DNA of 64,000 bases, from contig NZ_SGWV01000010.1 of assembly GCF_004216565.1 (NCBI RefSeq), positions 186,001 to 250,000 on the forward strand. The letters are read 5' to 3'. The notes under the pieces were generated by a model. The model worked only from the letters and a program-made list of their open reading frames with translations. It was not told the origin of the DNA and did no database searches. The DNA is from Sphaerotilus mobilis. Its GTDB lineage: Bacteria > Pseudomonadota > Gammaproteobacteria > Burkholderiales > Burkholderiaceae_C. The position numbers and the translations under genes are program-made. This document shows, in pieces, positions 8,199 to 17,203 of the stretch; position 1 is the stretch's first letter, and every line of letters begins with the position of its first letter.

Positions 8199-10303
8199 GC
8201 GGCCTCCACCTCGACCAGCACGTCGTAGAAACACGGCGCGTGGCCCATGTCCGTCAGACGCTGGTGCGTGACCTCGTTGACGTTGGTGCCGCGCAGCCCC
8301 AGCTTGCGCCACCAGATGCCCAGGCCGTTGACGACACCGGGGCGGGCCCGCGTGCTCAGCCGGGCGGTGGCGTGGTAGCTGCCGCGGTCGTTGTGGACCC
8401 GCACCGGCACGCCGTCGACCAGGCCGCGCGCGGCGGCGTCGTCGGGATGGATCTCGACGACCGGCTCGGCCTCGATGTCGCGCAAGCTCTTGACGTTGAC
8501 GAAGCTGGAGTTGAGGAAGTGCCGCGCCGGCGGCGAGATCATCGCCAGCGGATAACGCGCGGCCAGCGCCGGGTCGGACTCGGCACTCTCCCACGGCGCG
8601 ACATGGTCGGGCAGGCCCCAGCCCAGGGCCGGGGCGCTGATGCGCACGCGGCCGTCGGGCGTCGGGAAGCCGCCGTCGGCAAAGGGCGTGTCGGGCAGTG
8701 GCAGGCGCTGCCAGCCGTCGCGGCGCAGCGTGTCGATGTCGATCGGGGCCTTGAAGGCGACGCGGGCGAGCTGCTCGTCGCGGTCGTGGAAACAGGGCGC
8801 GTCGTAGCCCATCGCGGCGGCCAGGCGGCGGAAGATCTCGGTGTTGGGCAAGGCCTCGCCGAGGGGCGCGATGGCGGGCTCGTTGATCAGCACATCGGTG
8901 TGGCCGTAGCTGGTGTGCACGTCCAGGTGCTCCAGCTGCGAGGTGGCCGGCAGCACGATGTCGGCATGGTCGGCGGTGTCGGTCAGGAAATGCTCCAGCA
9001 CGACGGTGTAGAGATCGTCTCGGCGGAAGCCCGCGACCACCTCGGGCGACTGCGGTGCGACCGCCACCGGGTTGCTGTTGTAGACGATCACGGCCTCGAT
9101 GCGCGGCCCGAAGTCGGGCGATGCATGACGCAGCAGGTCCGCGCCGATGGTGCTCATGTTGATGGTGCGCGGGTTGCGGCCAGCCAGCAGGTCCGGGCGC
9201 TGCAGCGCGGCGTCGTCGCGCACGGCCGCATAGCTGCCCGAACTGGACAGCAGCAGGCCGCCCGCAGCGCCGTTGGCATCGACCCGCCAGGCGCCGGTCA
9301 GGCAGGGCAACAGGGCGATCAGCCGCACCGCGTTGCCGCCACCGCGCACGCGCTGCATGCCGTAGTTCAGGCGGATCGCGGCCGGCCGCGTCGTCGCGTA
9401 GTCCTGCGCCAGCACGCGGATCACTTCGGCCTCGATGCCGCAGACGGCGGCGGCGCGCTCGGGCGGCCATTGCAGCGCGCGTGCACGCAGGCCGTCCCAG
9501 CCGTCCGGGCCGGTCTGGACGTGGCGCGCGATGTAGCCGTGGTCGAGCCGGTCGTGCACGATCAGTTCATGCATCAGCGCCAGCGCCAGCGCGCCGTCGC
9601 TGCCCGGCCGCAAGGCGATGTGCTGGTGGCACTTGTCGGCGGTCTCGGTGCGGCGCGGGTCGATGCAGACCAGCTTGGCGCCGTGGCGCTTGGCCTGCTG
9701 GGCATAGGTCCAGAAGTGCAGGTTGGAGGCGATCGAGTTGCTGCCCCAGATCAGGATCAGCTTCGCATGGGCGAACTGCTGCACCCGCATCCCCACCTTG
9801 CCGCCATAGGTCATCGCCAGCGCCGCGCCGCCGGCCGAGGCGCAGATGGTGCGGTCCAGCCGCGAGGCGCCGAGCTGGTGGAAGAAGCGCGCGGCCATGC
9901 TCTCGCCCTGGATCATCCCCATCGTGCCGGCATAGCTGTACGGCAGGATCGCCTGCGGATCACGCGTGGCGATGGCCTTCAGCCGTGCGGCGATCTCGGC
10001 CAGTGCCTGGTCCCAGCCGATGCGCTCGAACTGCCCGCTGCCCTTGGGCCCGACCCGCTTGAGCGGGTGCAGGACACGTTCGGGGTGATACGTCCGTTCG
10101 GCGTAGCGCGAGACCTTGGTGCAGAGCGCGCCGTGGGTGGTCTCGTGTTCCTGCCAGCCCTGCACCTGGATGACGCGTTCGGCGCCGGGCTCGCCCTGCA
10201 CGGTGACCTTGAGCGCGCAGGTGTCGGGGCAGTCGTGCGGGCAGGCGCCATGCACGACGCGGGTCGGCGCGGCGGCCGTCGGAAGGGGCATTGCAGCAGT
10301 CAT
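8195..10303 (-). CDS. Molybdopterin-dependent oxidoreductase (formate dehydrogenase/DMSO reductase family)
   Basis: A 702-residue protein with an N-terminal [4Fe-4S] domain: CPHDCPDTC near residue 20 and a fourth Cys in GALCTKV. The large bis-MGD domain includes LIWGSNSIASN and IVYNSNPVA, and the C-terminal dinucleotide-binding domain includes PARHFLNSSF and GVPVRVHNDRGSY. No twin-arginine signal is present, so it is probably cytoplasmic. The subfamily with HDCPDTC at its start is widespread but its substrate is unknown. No iron-sulfur or membrane subunit is adjacent; the only partner is the overlapping lipoprotein gene. The start is ATG 10303 (MTAAMPL); ATG 10291 is an alternative. Confidence 0.88.
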   Translation of the reverse strand: MTAAMPLPTAAAPTRVVHGACPHDCPDTCALKVTVQGEPGAERVIQVQGWQEHETTHGALCTKVSRYAERTYHPERVLHPLKRVGPKGSGQFERIGWDQALAEIAARLKAIATRDPQAILPYSYAGTMGMIQGESMAARFFHQLGASRLDRTICASAGGAALAMTYGGKVGMRVQQFAHAKLILIWGSNSIASNLHFWTYAQQAKRHGAKLVCIDPRRTETADKCHQHIALRPGSDGALALALMHELIVHDRLDHGYIARHVQTGPDGWDGLRARALQWPPERAAAVCGIEAEVIRVLAQDYATTRPAAIRLNYGMQRVRGGGNAVRLIALLPCLTGAWRVDANGAAGGLLLSSSGSYAAVRDDAALQRPDLLAGRNPRTINMSTIGADLLRHASPDFGPRIEAVIVYNSNPVAVAPQSPEVVAGFRRDDLYTVVLEHFLTDTADHADIVLPATSQLEHLDVHTSYGHTDVLINEPAIAPLGEALPNTEIFRRLAAAMGYDAPCFHDRDEQLARVAFKAPIDIDTLRRDGWQRLPLPDTPFADGGFPTPDGRVRISAPALGWGLPDHVAPWESAESDPALAARYPLAMISPPARHFLNSSFVNVKSLRDIEAEPVVEIHPDDAAARGLVDGVPVRVHNDRGSYHATARLSTRARPGVVNGLGIWWRKLGLRGTNVNEVTHQRLTDMGHAPCFYDVLVEVEAA

Positions 10304-10408
10304 TTCCGGATCATGGCATGGCCGAATTCGACCGCCCCGAGCCCTTGAAGGAGCCCCGGCTAAGATCGTTGCGCAGGCCTGCCGGAGCCTCAACAGGAGC
10401 GTCCCACC

Positions 10409-11614
10409 ATGTCCCCGAGAGAACCCCGACTGATCGAAGCCATCGTGGACGACGCCCCGGCGCTGGCCGAGATCCGGCGCGACATTCACGCCCATCCGGA
10501 GCTGTGTTTCGAGGAAGAACGCACCAGCGAACTGGTTGCGCGCTGCCTGGGCGACTGGGGCATCGAACACCACCGCGGCCTGGGCAAGACCGGCGTGGTC
10601 GGCATCATCCGCAACGGCTCGTCGGAGCGCGCCATCGGCCTGCGCGCCGACATGGACGCGCTGCCGATGACCGAACACAACCGCTTCGCGCACGCCAGCC
10701 GCCACGTCGGCAAGATGCATGCGTGCGGCCACGACGGCCACACCGCCATGCTGCTGGCCGCCGCCAAGCACCTGGCCGAGCACCGCGACTTCGACGGCAC
10801 CGTCTACCTGGTGTTCCAGCCGGCCGAGGAAGGCGGCGGCGGCGCGCGCGAGATGATCCGCGACGGCCTGTTCGAGCGCTTCCCGATGCAGGCCATCTTC
10901 GGCATGCACAACTGGCCCGGCATGGGCGCGGGCACCTTCGGCGTCTGCCCGGGGCCGATCATGGCGTCGAGCAACGAGTTCCGCATCACCATCACCGGCA
11001 AGGGCTGCCACGCCGCGCTGCCGCACAACGGCATCGACCCGGTGCCGGTGGCCTGCCAGATGGTGCAGGCCTTCCAGACCATCGTGACGCGCAACAAGCG
11101 GCCGATCGACGCGGCGGTGATCTCGGTGACCATGATCCACACCGGCGAGGCGACCAACGTGGTGCCCGATTCCTGCGAGATCCAGGGCACCGTGCGCACC
11201 TTCTCGCTGGACGTGCTGGACCTGATCGAGCGCCGCATGCGCGAGGTCGCCGAACACACCGGCGCGGCCTACGGTGCGAGCGTCGCCTTCGAGTTCCACC
11301 GCAACTACCCGCCCACCGTCAACCACCCGGCCGAGGCCGAGTTCGTGCGCGGCGTGATGGCCGAGCTGGTCGGTGCCGATCAGGTCATCGCCTTCGAGCC
11401 CACCATGGGCGCCGAGGACTTCAGCTACTTCCTGCTGGAGAAACCCGGCGCCTACTTCATGATCGGCAACGGCGACGGCGGCCACCGCGACCACGGCCAC
11501 GGCCTGGGGCCCTGCAACCTGCACAACCCGACCTATGACTTCAACGACCGGCTGATCCCGCTGGGCGCGAGCTTCTGGGTCCGGCTGGTCGAACGCTGGC
11601 TGGCCAAGGCGTGA
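10409..11614 (+). CDS. M20 family metallo-amidohydrolase (hippurate/N-acyl-amino-acid hydrolase-like)
   Basis: A 401-residue M20D-type peptidase. Metal-site motifs are HAHPEL, LRADMDALPM, HACGHDGHTAML (Cys and His ligands near 105) and PAEEGGGGAREMI with the general-base Glu. The last ligand His is near the C-terminus in a GHGLGPCNLHNP-like stretch. Family enzymes hydrolyse N-acyl amino acids such as hippurate, N-acetyl amino acids or indole-acetyl conjugates; the exact substrate cannot be assigned. It is divergent from the molybdopterin oxidoreductase. AACAGGAG lies upstream of the ATG. An intrinsic terminator follows at 11633-11653, so it is probably monocistronic. Confidence 0.88.
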   Translation: MSPREPRLIEAIVDDAPALAEIRRDIHAHPELCFEEERTSELVARCLGDWGIEHHRGLGKTGVVGIIRNGSSERAIGLRADMDALPMTEHNRFAHASRHVGKMHACGHDGHTAMLLAAAKHLAEHRDFDGTVYLVFQPAEEGGGGAREMIRDGLFERFPMQAIFGMHNWPGMGAGTFGVCPGPIMASSNEFRITITGKGCHAALPHNGIDPVPVACQMVQAFQTIVTRNKRPIDAAVISVTMIHTGEATNVVPDSCEIQGTVRTFSLDVLDLIERRMREVAEHTGAAYGASVAFEFHRNYPPTVNHPAEAEFVRGVMAELVGADQVIAFEPTMGAEDFSYFLLEKPGAYFMIGNGDGGHRDHGHGLGPCNLHNPTYDFNDRLIPLGASFWVRLVERWLAKA

Positions 11615-11632
11615 GCCTGGGCGGCGCCGCGT

Positions 11633-11653
11633 CGGACCACGAGGTCCGTTTTT
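11633..11653 (+). terminator. Rho-independent terminator after the M20 hydrolase
   Basis: CGGACC (11633-11638) and GGTCCG (11643-11648) form a perfect 6-bp stem with ACGA loop, directly followed by five T residues (11649-11653). It lies 19 bases after the stop of the M20 hydrolase gene and separates it from the cysteine-hydrolase operon. Confidence 0.82.
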
Positions 11654-11737
11654 GACCGCATCCGGTCCGCCGGCGGTCTCGTCGACACGGTTTGGTGCGA
11701 CGACCATGAAGGCCTTGCAACCCCACGCGCACACACC

Positions 11738-12319
11738 ATGACCACCGCCTTGCTGCTGATCGACGTCCAGGCCTCCTTCCCCGCCCGCCCCTACTGGGAC
11801 GAGCGCGAGGTCCCCGCCTTCCTGGCCGCCTGCAACACCCTGATCGACGGCTGCGTCGCACGCGGTGTGCCCATCGTGCGGGTCTTCCACAGCGACGGCC
11901 CGGACCACAGCGACAACCCGTTTGCGCCCAGCAGCAGCCTGCTCCGACCGCTGGACGGCCTGCGCGAGCACACGCCGGCTCTGACGGTGCACAAGCACCG
12001 CCACAGCGCGCTGGTCGGCACGGGCCTGTCGATCTGGCTGCACCAGCAGGGCATCCGGCGGCTGATCGTCGCGGGCATCCGCACCGAACAATGCTGCGAG
12101 ACAACCGCCCGCCACGCCAGCGACGAGGGCTGGGCCGTCGACTACGTGACCGAGGCCACCCTGACCTTCGACATGCACACGCCCGACGGCGCGCTGCTGT
12201 CGGCCGCCGCCATCAAGGAGCGCACGGCCACCGTGCTGGCCGGGCGCTTCGCGACGATCTGCTCGGTCGCACAGGCCTTGGCCCGTGCCACCGCGGACGA
12301 GCCGAAGGCGATCGCGTGA
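11738..12319 (+). CDS. Isochorismatase-like cysteine hydrolase
   Basis: A 193-residue alpha/beta hydrolase of the isochorismatase superfamily. The catalytic triad is visible: Asp in LLLIDVQASF (residue 9), Lys in TVHKHRHSAL and Cys in RTEQCCETTARHA. Family members cleave isochorismate, nicotinamide, ureidoacrylate or N-carbamoyl compounds; nothing points to one of these. The TGA overlaps a GTG start of the downstream GlxA-type regulator (GTGA). A hydrolase beside a GlxA regulator is a recurrent pairing, and the regulator probably senses the hydrolase substrate or a related amide or quaternary amine (inference). Confidence 0.87.
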   Translation: MTTALLLIDVQASFPARPYWDEREVPAFLAACNTLIDGCVARGVPIVRVFHSDGPDHSDNPFAPSSSLLRPLDGLREHTPALTVHKHRHSALVGTGLSIWLHQQGIRRLIVAGIRTEQCCETTARHASDEGWAVDYVTEATLTFDMHTPDGALLSAAAIKERTATVLAGRFATICSVAQALARATADEPKAIA

Positions 12320-13386
12320 AGCCTGCGCCGACCGGTCGCCGTGCCGGGTCTGACGGTGTCGATGCGGTCCATGTCATCGACGTGCTCTTCGTCGTGCTGC
12401 CCGACACCCTGCTGCTGGACCTGGCCGGTCCGGCTGAGGCCTTCCGGCTGGCCAACCAGAACCTCGCCCGGCGTGACCGCCCACCGCTGTTCCAGCTGCG
12501 CCATACCGGGCCGCTGGCGCAGACCACGTCCTCGGTCGGTCTGCAACTGGCCGGCATCGAGCCACTGCCCGAGCACTTCGACCGCCCGACCTGGGTCGTG
12601 CTGATGGGCCGGCCCGGCGAGGCCGCCCAGGTGATCCGCCGCCAGCGCCCCTGGCTGGACACGCGGCAGTGGCTCGCCCGTGTCGTCGCGCCCTTGCTGG
12701 ACGACCCGGCCACGCCCCACCGCCTGCTGACCGTCTGTTCCGGCGCGCTGCTGGCGGCCGACGCCGGCCTGGTCGGCACGCGTGCGGTGACCACCCACCA
12801 CGAACTGCTGGACGACCTTGCCCGGCTGGCACCGGCCGCACAGGTGCGCACCAACCGGGTCTTTGTCGAGGACGGCCCGCTGCTGACCAGCGCGGGCATC
12901 ACCGCCGGCATCGACCTGGCGCTGCACGGCATCGCCCAGGTCGGCGGCGAGGCGCTGGCCGCCGCGGTCGCGCAGGTCATGGTGGTCTTCCACCGCCGCG
13001 CGGTCGACGACCCGGAACGTTCACCGCTGCTGGCCTGCCGCAGCCACCTGCACCCGGCCGTGCACAAGGTCCAGAACGCGGTCGCCGAAGAACCCGCGCG
13101 CCACTGGACCCTGCGCGAGCTGGCCGAGGTGGCCCACGTCACGCCGCGTCACATGACCCGGCTCTTCCTGGCCCATGCCGGCGTGACCCCGCGCGACCAC
13201 GTCGAGCAGGTCCGGCTGGCCTGGTGCCACGAGGCGCTGGCGGCGGGCCAGCCGCTCAAGCAAGCCCGCGCGCTGGCGGGCTTCCAGTCTGAACGGCAGT
13301 GGCGACGGGCGCGGGCCCGGGCCGGGGCCGGGGCTATGAACGGGACTGGGACCGGCGGCAACGCCGAACCGGACCGGCCGATGTGA
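12316..13386 (+). CDS. GlxA-family transcriptional regulator (DJ-1/PfpI domain + AraC HTH)
   Basis: A 356-residue protein. Residues about 20-210 form a DJ-1/PfpI-like amidotransferase fold, with VCSGALLAADAGLV at the nucleophile elbow and TSAGITAGIDLALH after it. Residues about 250-345 form the AraC-type DNA-binding region (ELAEVAHVTPRHMTRLFLAHAGVTPRDH). GlxA proteins are cytoplasmic activators of amine, betaine or amide catabolism. The only suitable start is GTG 12316, which overlaps the preceding stop and implies coupling. The second helix-turn-helix, near LAGFQSERQWRRARARAG, is less regular than usual and the tail is Gly/Ala-rich. Confidence 0.88.
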   Translation: MKPAPTGRRAGSDGVDAVHVIDVLFVVLPDTLLLDLAGPAEAFRLANQNLARRDRPPLFQLRHTGPLAQTTSSVGLQLAGIEPLPEHFDRPTWVVLMGRPGEAAQVIRRQRPWLDTRQWLARVVAPLLDDPATPHRLLTVCSGALLAADAGLVGTRAVTTHHELLDDLARLAPAAQVRTNRVFVEDGPLLTSAGITAGIDLALHGIAQVGGEALAAAVAQVMVVFHRRAVDDPERSPLLACRSHLHPAVHKVQNAVAEEPARHWTLRELAEVAHVTPRHMTRLFLAHAGVTPRDHVEQVRLAWCHEALAAGQPLKQARALAGFQSERQWRRARARAGAGAMNGTGTGGNAEPDRPM

Positions 13387-13408
13387 TCGATCCACCGAAG
13401 GAATCACC

Positions 13409-13888
13409 ATGACGACCAGACCTCGCCCGGGCATCCGCCACATGTGCCTGTCGGTCCTGTCGGTCCTGTTGCTGCTGTCGGGCGCCTGTGCCCAGGCCCG
13501 TGGCATGGAGGACTTGGAGCCCGCGCCGACGGCCCAGAGCGAGCTGTCCGCCGCGCGGGAACTGCTCCGGCAGGAACGCTGGCCGGCGGCGGTGAGCGAG
13601 CTGCAGGCGCTGTCGCGCCGCCGCCCGGACGATGCGGAGGTGCACAACCTGCTGGGCTATGCGCTGCGCAAGACCGGCGCCCTCGAACCCGCCTTCGCGG
13701 CCTACCGGACCGCGCTGCGCCTCAACCCGGGCCACCTCGGCGCACACGAATACATCGGCGAGGCCTACCTGATGGCCGGTCGACCCGACCTGGCGCGCCA
13801 GCATCTGGACACGCTGCGCGGCCTGTGTGGGGTCGACTGCGAGGCCTACCGCGACCTCGCCGACGCGATCGGGCGGCACGGCCGCTGA
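13409..13888 (+). CDS. Secreted TPR-repeat protein
   Basis: A 159-residue protein with a signal peptide (MCLSVLSVLLLLSGACAQA; cleavage near residue 30, or lipidation of the Cys in SGAC). At least two tetratricopeptide repeats follow: DAEVHNLLGYALRKTGALEPAFAAYRTALRLNPG and the adjacent HEYIGEAYLMAGRPDLARQHL. TPR proteins of this kind are periplasmic scaffolds; no specific partner is evident. Two cysteines (GLCGVDC) near the end could form a disulfide. GAAGGAA sits before the ATG. It follows the GlxA gene by 22 bases and may share its transcript. Confidence 0.82.
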   Translation: MTTRPRPGIRHMCLSVLSVLLLLSGACAQARGMEDLEPAPTAQSELSAARELLRQERWPAAVSELQALSRRRPDDAEVHNLLGYALRKTGALEPAFAAYRTALRLNPGHLGAHEYIGEAYLMAGRPDLARQHLDTLRGLCGVDCEAYRDLADAIGRHGR

Positions 13889-13920
13889 TCCGCTGTGCGG
13901 CTGAGCCGCAAGCGTCGACC

Positions 13921-14544
13921 TCAGCCGACGAGGCCTTCGGCCCTCAGATCCGCCTCGGCCTGAGCCGCGTTCTGGAACAGCACGGCATGCAGCCCCAGCG
14001 CACGGGCCGCGTCGACGTTGGCGGGGTGGTCGTCGAAGAAGACGGTGTCCTCGGCGGCGATGCCGAACCGTTCGAGCGCCAGCCGGAAGATCGCCGCATC
14101 CGGCTTGGCCAGCTGGACCCGGCCGGAGAACACGCCGGACTCGAAATGGCCGAGGAAGGCGTGTCTCGCCTCCAGCTGGTCGGCGAACGGCGCGGGCATG
14201 TTGGACAGGTAGAACAGCCGGTGGCCGGCCGCGCGCAGGCGGTCCAGCCACGCGACGGTGTCGGGCAAAGGCTCGAGGGCGGCCGGCACCGCATCGACGA
14301 GGCGCTGCATCTCGGCGGCCGACAGGCCGGATTGCACCGCCAGCGCTTCGACCAGTTCAGGGACTTCGATCGTGCCGTGATCGAAGCGGCCCCAGGCGTC
14401 GGTGTAGCCCTTGAAGATGCGCTCGGCGAGCGCCCGGGCCGCATCGGCATCGCTGGCGTGTGCCGGCAGGACCTCGCGCAGCAGGTCGACGGGCTGCCAG
14501 CGGAAGACCACGGCGCCGAAGTCGAAGATCAGGTGTTTCTTCAT
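13921..14544 (-). CDS. HAD-family phosphatase (YihX-like)
   Basis: A 207-residue HAD-IA hydrolase. Motif I is IFDFGAVVF, with Gly where the second Asp of DxD would be, as in the glucose-1-phosphatase YihX group. Motif II is LSNMP, motif III KPDAAIF and motif IV FFDDHPANVDAA. The helical cap lies between motifs I and II. Such enzymes dephosphorylate sugar phosphates; adjacency to pgi favours a hexose-phosphate substrate, but this is inference. GAGGACG precedes ATG 14544; frames reaching further upstream run into pgi. It lies 26 bases downstream of pgi and is probably in the tal-pgi operon. Confidence 0.87.
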   Translation of the reverse strand: MKKHLIFDFGAVVFRWQPVDLLREVLPAHASDADAARALAERIFKGYTDAWGRFDHGTIEVPELVEALAVQSGLSAAEMQRLVDAVPAALEPLPDTVAWLDRLRAAGHRLFYLSNMPAPFADQLEARHAFLGHFESGVFSGRVQLAKPDAAIFRLALERFGIAAEDTVFFDDHPANVDAARALGLHAVLFQNAAQAEADLRAEGLVG

Positions 14545-14570
14545 CGTCGTCCTCGTGCGTGGCCGCCGGT

Positions 14571-16211
14571 TCAGCGGCCCAGCAGGCGCTGGAGCAGCGC
14601 AGCGGTCGAGCCATCCAGCCCGGCGGTGTCGCCGCTGGCAAAGCGCGGCAGCAGCTGGTTGCACAGCGCCTTGCCGAGTTCCACGCCCCACTGGTCAAAG
14701 CTGTTGATGCCCCACAGCGCGCCACTGGTCCAGACGCGGTGTTCGTACAGGGCGATCAGCGCGCCCAGCGAGGCGGGCGTGAGGGACTCCAGCACAAAGG
14801 TCGAGCTGGGCCGGTTGCCGGGGAAGGTGCGGTGCCGCGCAACGGTCTGCGCGTCGAGCTGGGCGCTGGCGGTCGGCGCCTTCTCGCCGAGCGCCTCAGC
14901 AGTCGACTTGCCCAGCATCAGCGCCTGGCTCTGCGCCAGACAGTTGGCCAGCAGCTTGATGTGCTGGTCGGCCAGACCGGCCTTGAGCACCTCGGGCACG
15001 TCCGGGCCGTGGTTGGGGGTCTTGACCGCGACGAACTCCACCGGGATCACGTCGGTGCCCTGGTGCAGCATCTGGAAATAGGCATGCTGGCCGTTGGTGC
15101 CCGCCTCGCCCCAGACCACCGGACAGGTCGCATAGGGCAGCGCCTGGCCGTCGAGGTCGACGCACTTGCCGTTGCTCTCCATCTCCAGCTGCTGCAGGTA
15201 GGCCGGCAGGCGGCGCAGGCCCTGGTGGTAGGGCGCGATGCTGCGGCTGCTGTAGCCCAGGAAGTTGCGGTACCAGACGTCGAGCAGGCCCAGCTGGATC
15301 GGCAGGTTGGACGCCAGCGGCGCGCTTGCGAAGTGGCGGTCCATCGCATGCGCGCCGGCCAGCAGGTCGCGGAAGTTGGCCGCGCCGATGGCCAGCGCGA
15401 TCGGCAGGCCGATCGCGCTCCACAGCGAGTAGCGCCCGCCGACCCAGTCCCAGAAGCCGAAGGTGGTGGTGATGCCGAACTTGCCCGCCGCTTCCACGTT
15501 GGTGGTCGTGGCCGCGAAGTGCTGCGCGATCGCCGCTTCGCCACCCTCGCCATAGCCGGCCAGGAACCACGCCCGCGCGACCTGCGCGTTGGCCATGGTC
15601 TCCTGCGTGGTGAAGGTCTTGGAGGCGACGATCACCAGCGTCTCGCGCGGGTCCAGCCGGCGCAGCACCGGCGCGATGTCGTGGCCGTCGACGTTGGAGA
15701 CGAAGTGCAGCGTCAGCGTGCGGCTGGCGTAGGCGTCCAGCGCTGGCACGACCATCTGCGGGCCCAGGTCGGAGCCGCCGATGCCGATGTTGACGACGTG
15801 GCGGATGCCGCTGCGCGCGGTGTCGCGGACCTGCTCGACCCAGTCCAGCATGCGATCGAGCACGCCGTGCACGTCGTCCGAGCAAGGCGCCGCGCCACGC
15901 GGTGCGCGCAGGGCGGTGTGCAGCACCGCGCGGCCTTCGGTGTGGTTGATCGGCTCGCCGGCCAGCATGGCGTCGCGACGGGCTTCCAGCGCGCATTCGC
16001 GCGCCAGCTGCAGCAGCAGGCCCTGCACCGTCGCGCCCCAGTGGTTCTTCGACAGGTCGGCATGGATCTCCGGCGCATCGAGGCTGAAGGCCGCCACCCG
16101 GCCCGCGTCGGCCGCGAAGGCGCTGCGCAGGTCAAAGGCACGGCCGGCGCCGGCGTGGTGGGACTGCAGCGCAGCCCAGGCGGGCGTCTGGTCGCAGCGG
16201 GTCACGGACAT
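14571..16211 (-). CDS. pgi: Glucose-6-phosphate isomerase
   Basis: A 546-residue protein, standard length for bacterial PGI. Signatures include NIGIGGSDLGPQM, the SKTFTTQETMANA phosphate loop, a GGRYSLWSAIGLPIAL stretch matching the first PGI pattern, and the C-terminal INSFDQWGVELGK pattern carrying the catalytic Lys. The Glu of the general-base region (GEAGTNGQHAYFQ) is also present. It interconverts glucose-6-phosphate and fructose-6-phosphate. The start MSVTRCDQ at ATG 16211 has a GAGGAGA ribosome site. It follows tal by 44 bases on the same strand; together with divergent zwf this links glycolysis, gluconeogenesis and the pentose phosphate pathway. Confidence 0.96.
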   Translation of the reverse strand: MSVTRCDQTPAWAALQSHHAGAGRAFDLRSAFAADAGRVAAFSLDAPEIHADLSKNHWGATVQGLLLQLARECALEARRDAMLAGEPINHTEGRAVLHTALRAPRGAAPCSDDVHGVLDRMLDWVEQVRDTARSGIRHVVNIGIGGSDLGPQMVVPALDAYASRTLTLHFVSNVDGHDIAPVLRRLDPRETLVIVASKTFTTQETMANAQVARAWFLAGYGEGGEAAIAQHFAATTTNVEAAGKFGITTTFGFWDWVGGRYSLWSAIGLPIALAIGAANFRDLLAGAHAMDRHFASAPLASNLPIQLGLLDVWYRNFLGYSSRSIAPYHQGLRRLPAYLQQLEMESNGKCVDLDGQALPYATCPVVWGEAGTNGQHAYFQMLHQGTDVIPVEFVAVKTPNHGPDVPEVLKAGLADQHIKLLANCLAQSQALMLGKSTAEALGEKAPTASAQLDAQTVARHRTFPGNRPSSTFVLESLTPASLGALIALYEHRVWTSGALWGINSFDQWGVELGKALCNQLLPRFASGDTAGLDGSTAALLQRLLGR

Positions 16212-16255
16212 GGGGTCTCCTCGGGATGTTCGGGTGGCGGGGCCGGTCTGTCGGT

Positions 16256-17203
16256 TCAGAGCTTCTGGATCATCACGTCGAGCTTGCCGGCGTCGACCGC
16301 AAAGCCACGGATGCCCTCGGCGAGCTTCTCGGTGGCCATCGCGTCGGCATTGAGGGCATAGCGGAAGGCGGCCTCGTCGAGCGTGACACGCTCGATCGCG
16401 GCGTCGCGGGCGGCCGCCGCGTCGAGGGCGCGCTCGAACGGCACCTCGCTGGCCTGCAACTGCGCCAGCAGGTCGGGGCTGATGGTCAGCAGGTCGCAGC
16501 CCGACAGCGCGGTGATCTGGCCGACGTTGCGGAAGCTCGCGCCCATCACCTCGGTGGCGATGCCGAACTTCTTGTAGTAGCTGTAGATCTGGCTGACCGA
16601 ACGCACGCCCGGATCGTTGGCGCCGGCCATCGCGGCCTCGTCCCAGGCGGCGCCGGCCGACTTCTTGTACCAGTCGTAGATCCGGCCAACGAAGGGCGAG
16701 ATCAGCTGCACGCCGGCCTCGCCGCAGGCCACGGCCTGGCAGAAGGCGAACAGCAGCGTCAGGTTGCAATGGATGCCCTCGCGCTCCAGCTCGGCGGCGG
16801 CCTGGATGCCCTCCCAGGTCGAGGCGATCTTGATCAGCACACGCTCGCGGCCGATGCCGGCAGCCTCGTACAGGCCGATCAGGCGGTGGGCGCGCGCGAC
16901 GGTCGCGGCACGGTCAAAGCTCAGGCGGGCATCGACCTCGGTCGAGACGCGGCCGGGCACGACCTTCAGGATCTCGAGGCCGAAGCGCACCAGCACGCGG
17001 TCGACGATCTCGTCGAGCGCCAGGCCCCGGTGGGCGGCGACGGTGTCGGCCAGCAACGGCGCGTACTCGGCCTGCTGCACGGCCTTGAGGATCAGCGAAG
17101 GGTTGGTGGTCGCGTCACGCGGCGCGAACTGGGCGAGCTGCAGGAAGTTGCCGGTGTCGGCGACAACGGTGGTGTGGCGCTTGAGCTGTTCGAGCTGGTT
17201 CAT
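16256..17203 (-). CDS. tal: Transaldolase
   Basis: A 315-residue class I aldolase of the TalB type. [12 protein letters not shown] is the first signature. [12 protein letters not shown] contains the Schiff-base Lys. [11 protein letters not shown] and the [11 protein letters not shown] phosphate-binding segment follow in normal order. It transfers dihydroxyacetone units between sedoheptulose-7-phosphate and glyceraldehyde-3-phosphate in the non-oxidative pentose phosphate pathway. It is first in the tal-pgi-HAD operon and divergent from zwf, with 301 bases between the starts that hold a candidate operator. Confidence 0.95.
   Translation of the reverse strand: MNQLEQLKRHTTVVADTGNFLQLAQFAPRDATTNPSLILKAVQQAEYAPLLADTVAAHRGLALDEIVDRVLVRFGLEILKVVPGRVSTEVDARLSFDRAATVARAHRLIGLYEAAGIGRERVLIKIASTWEGIQAAAELEREGIHCNLTLLFAFCQAVACGEAGVQLISPFVGRIYDWYKKSAGAAWDEAAMAGANDPGVRSVSQIYSYYKKFGIATEVMGASFRNVGQITALSGCDLLTISPDLLAQLQASEVPFERALDAAAARDAAIERVTLDEAAFRYALNADAMATEKLAEGIRGFAVDAGKLDVMIQKL

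Noticed and set aside
10304-12178. In-frame upstream extension of the molybdopterin oxidoreductase
   Set aside because: The frame is open but runs antisense to the M20 hydrolase and the cysteine hydrolase. The family N-terminus (HGACPHDCPDTC) sits just after ATG 10303.
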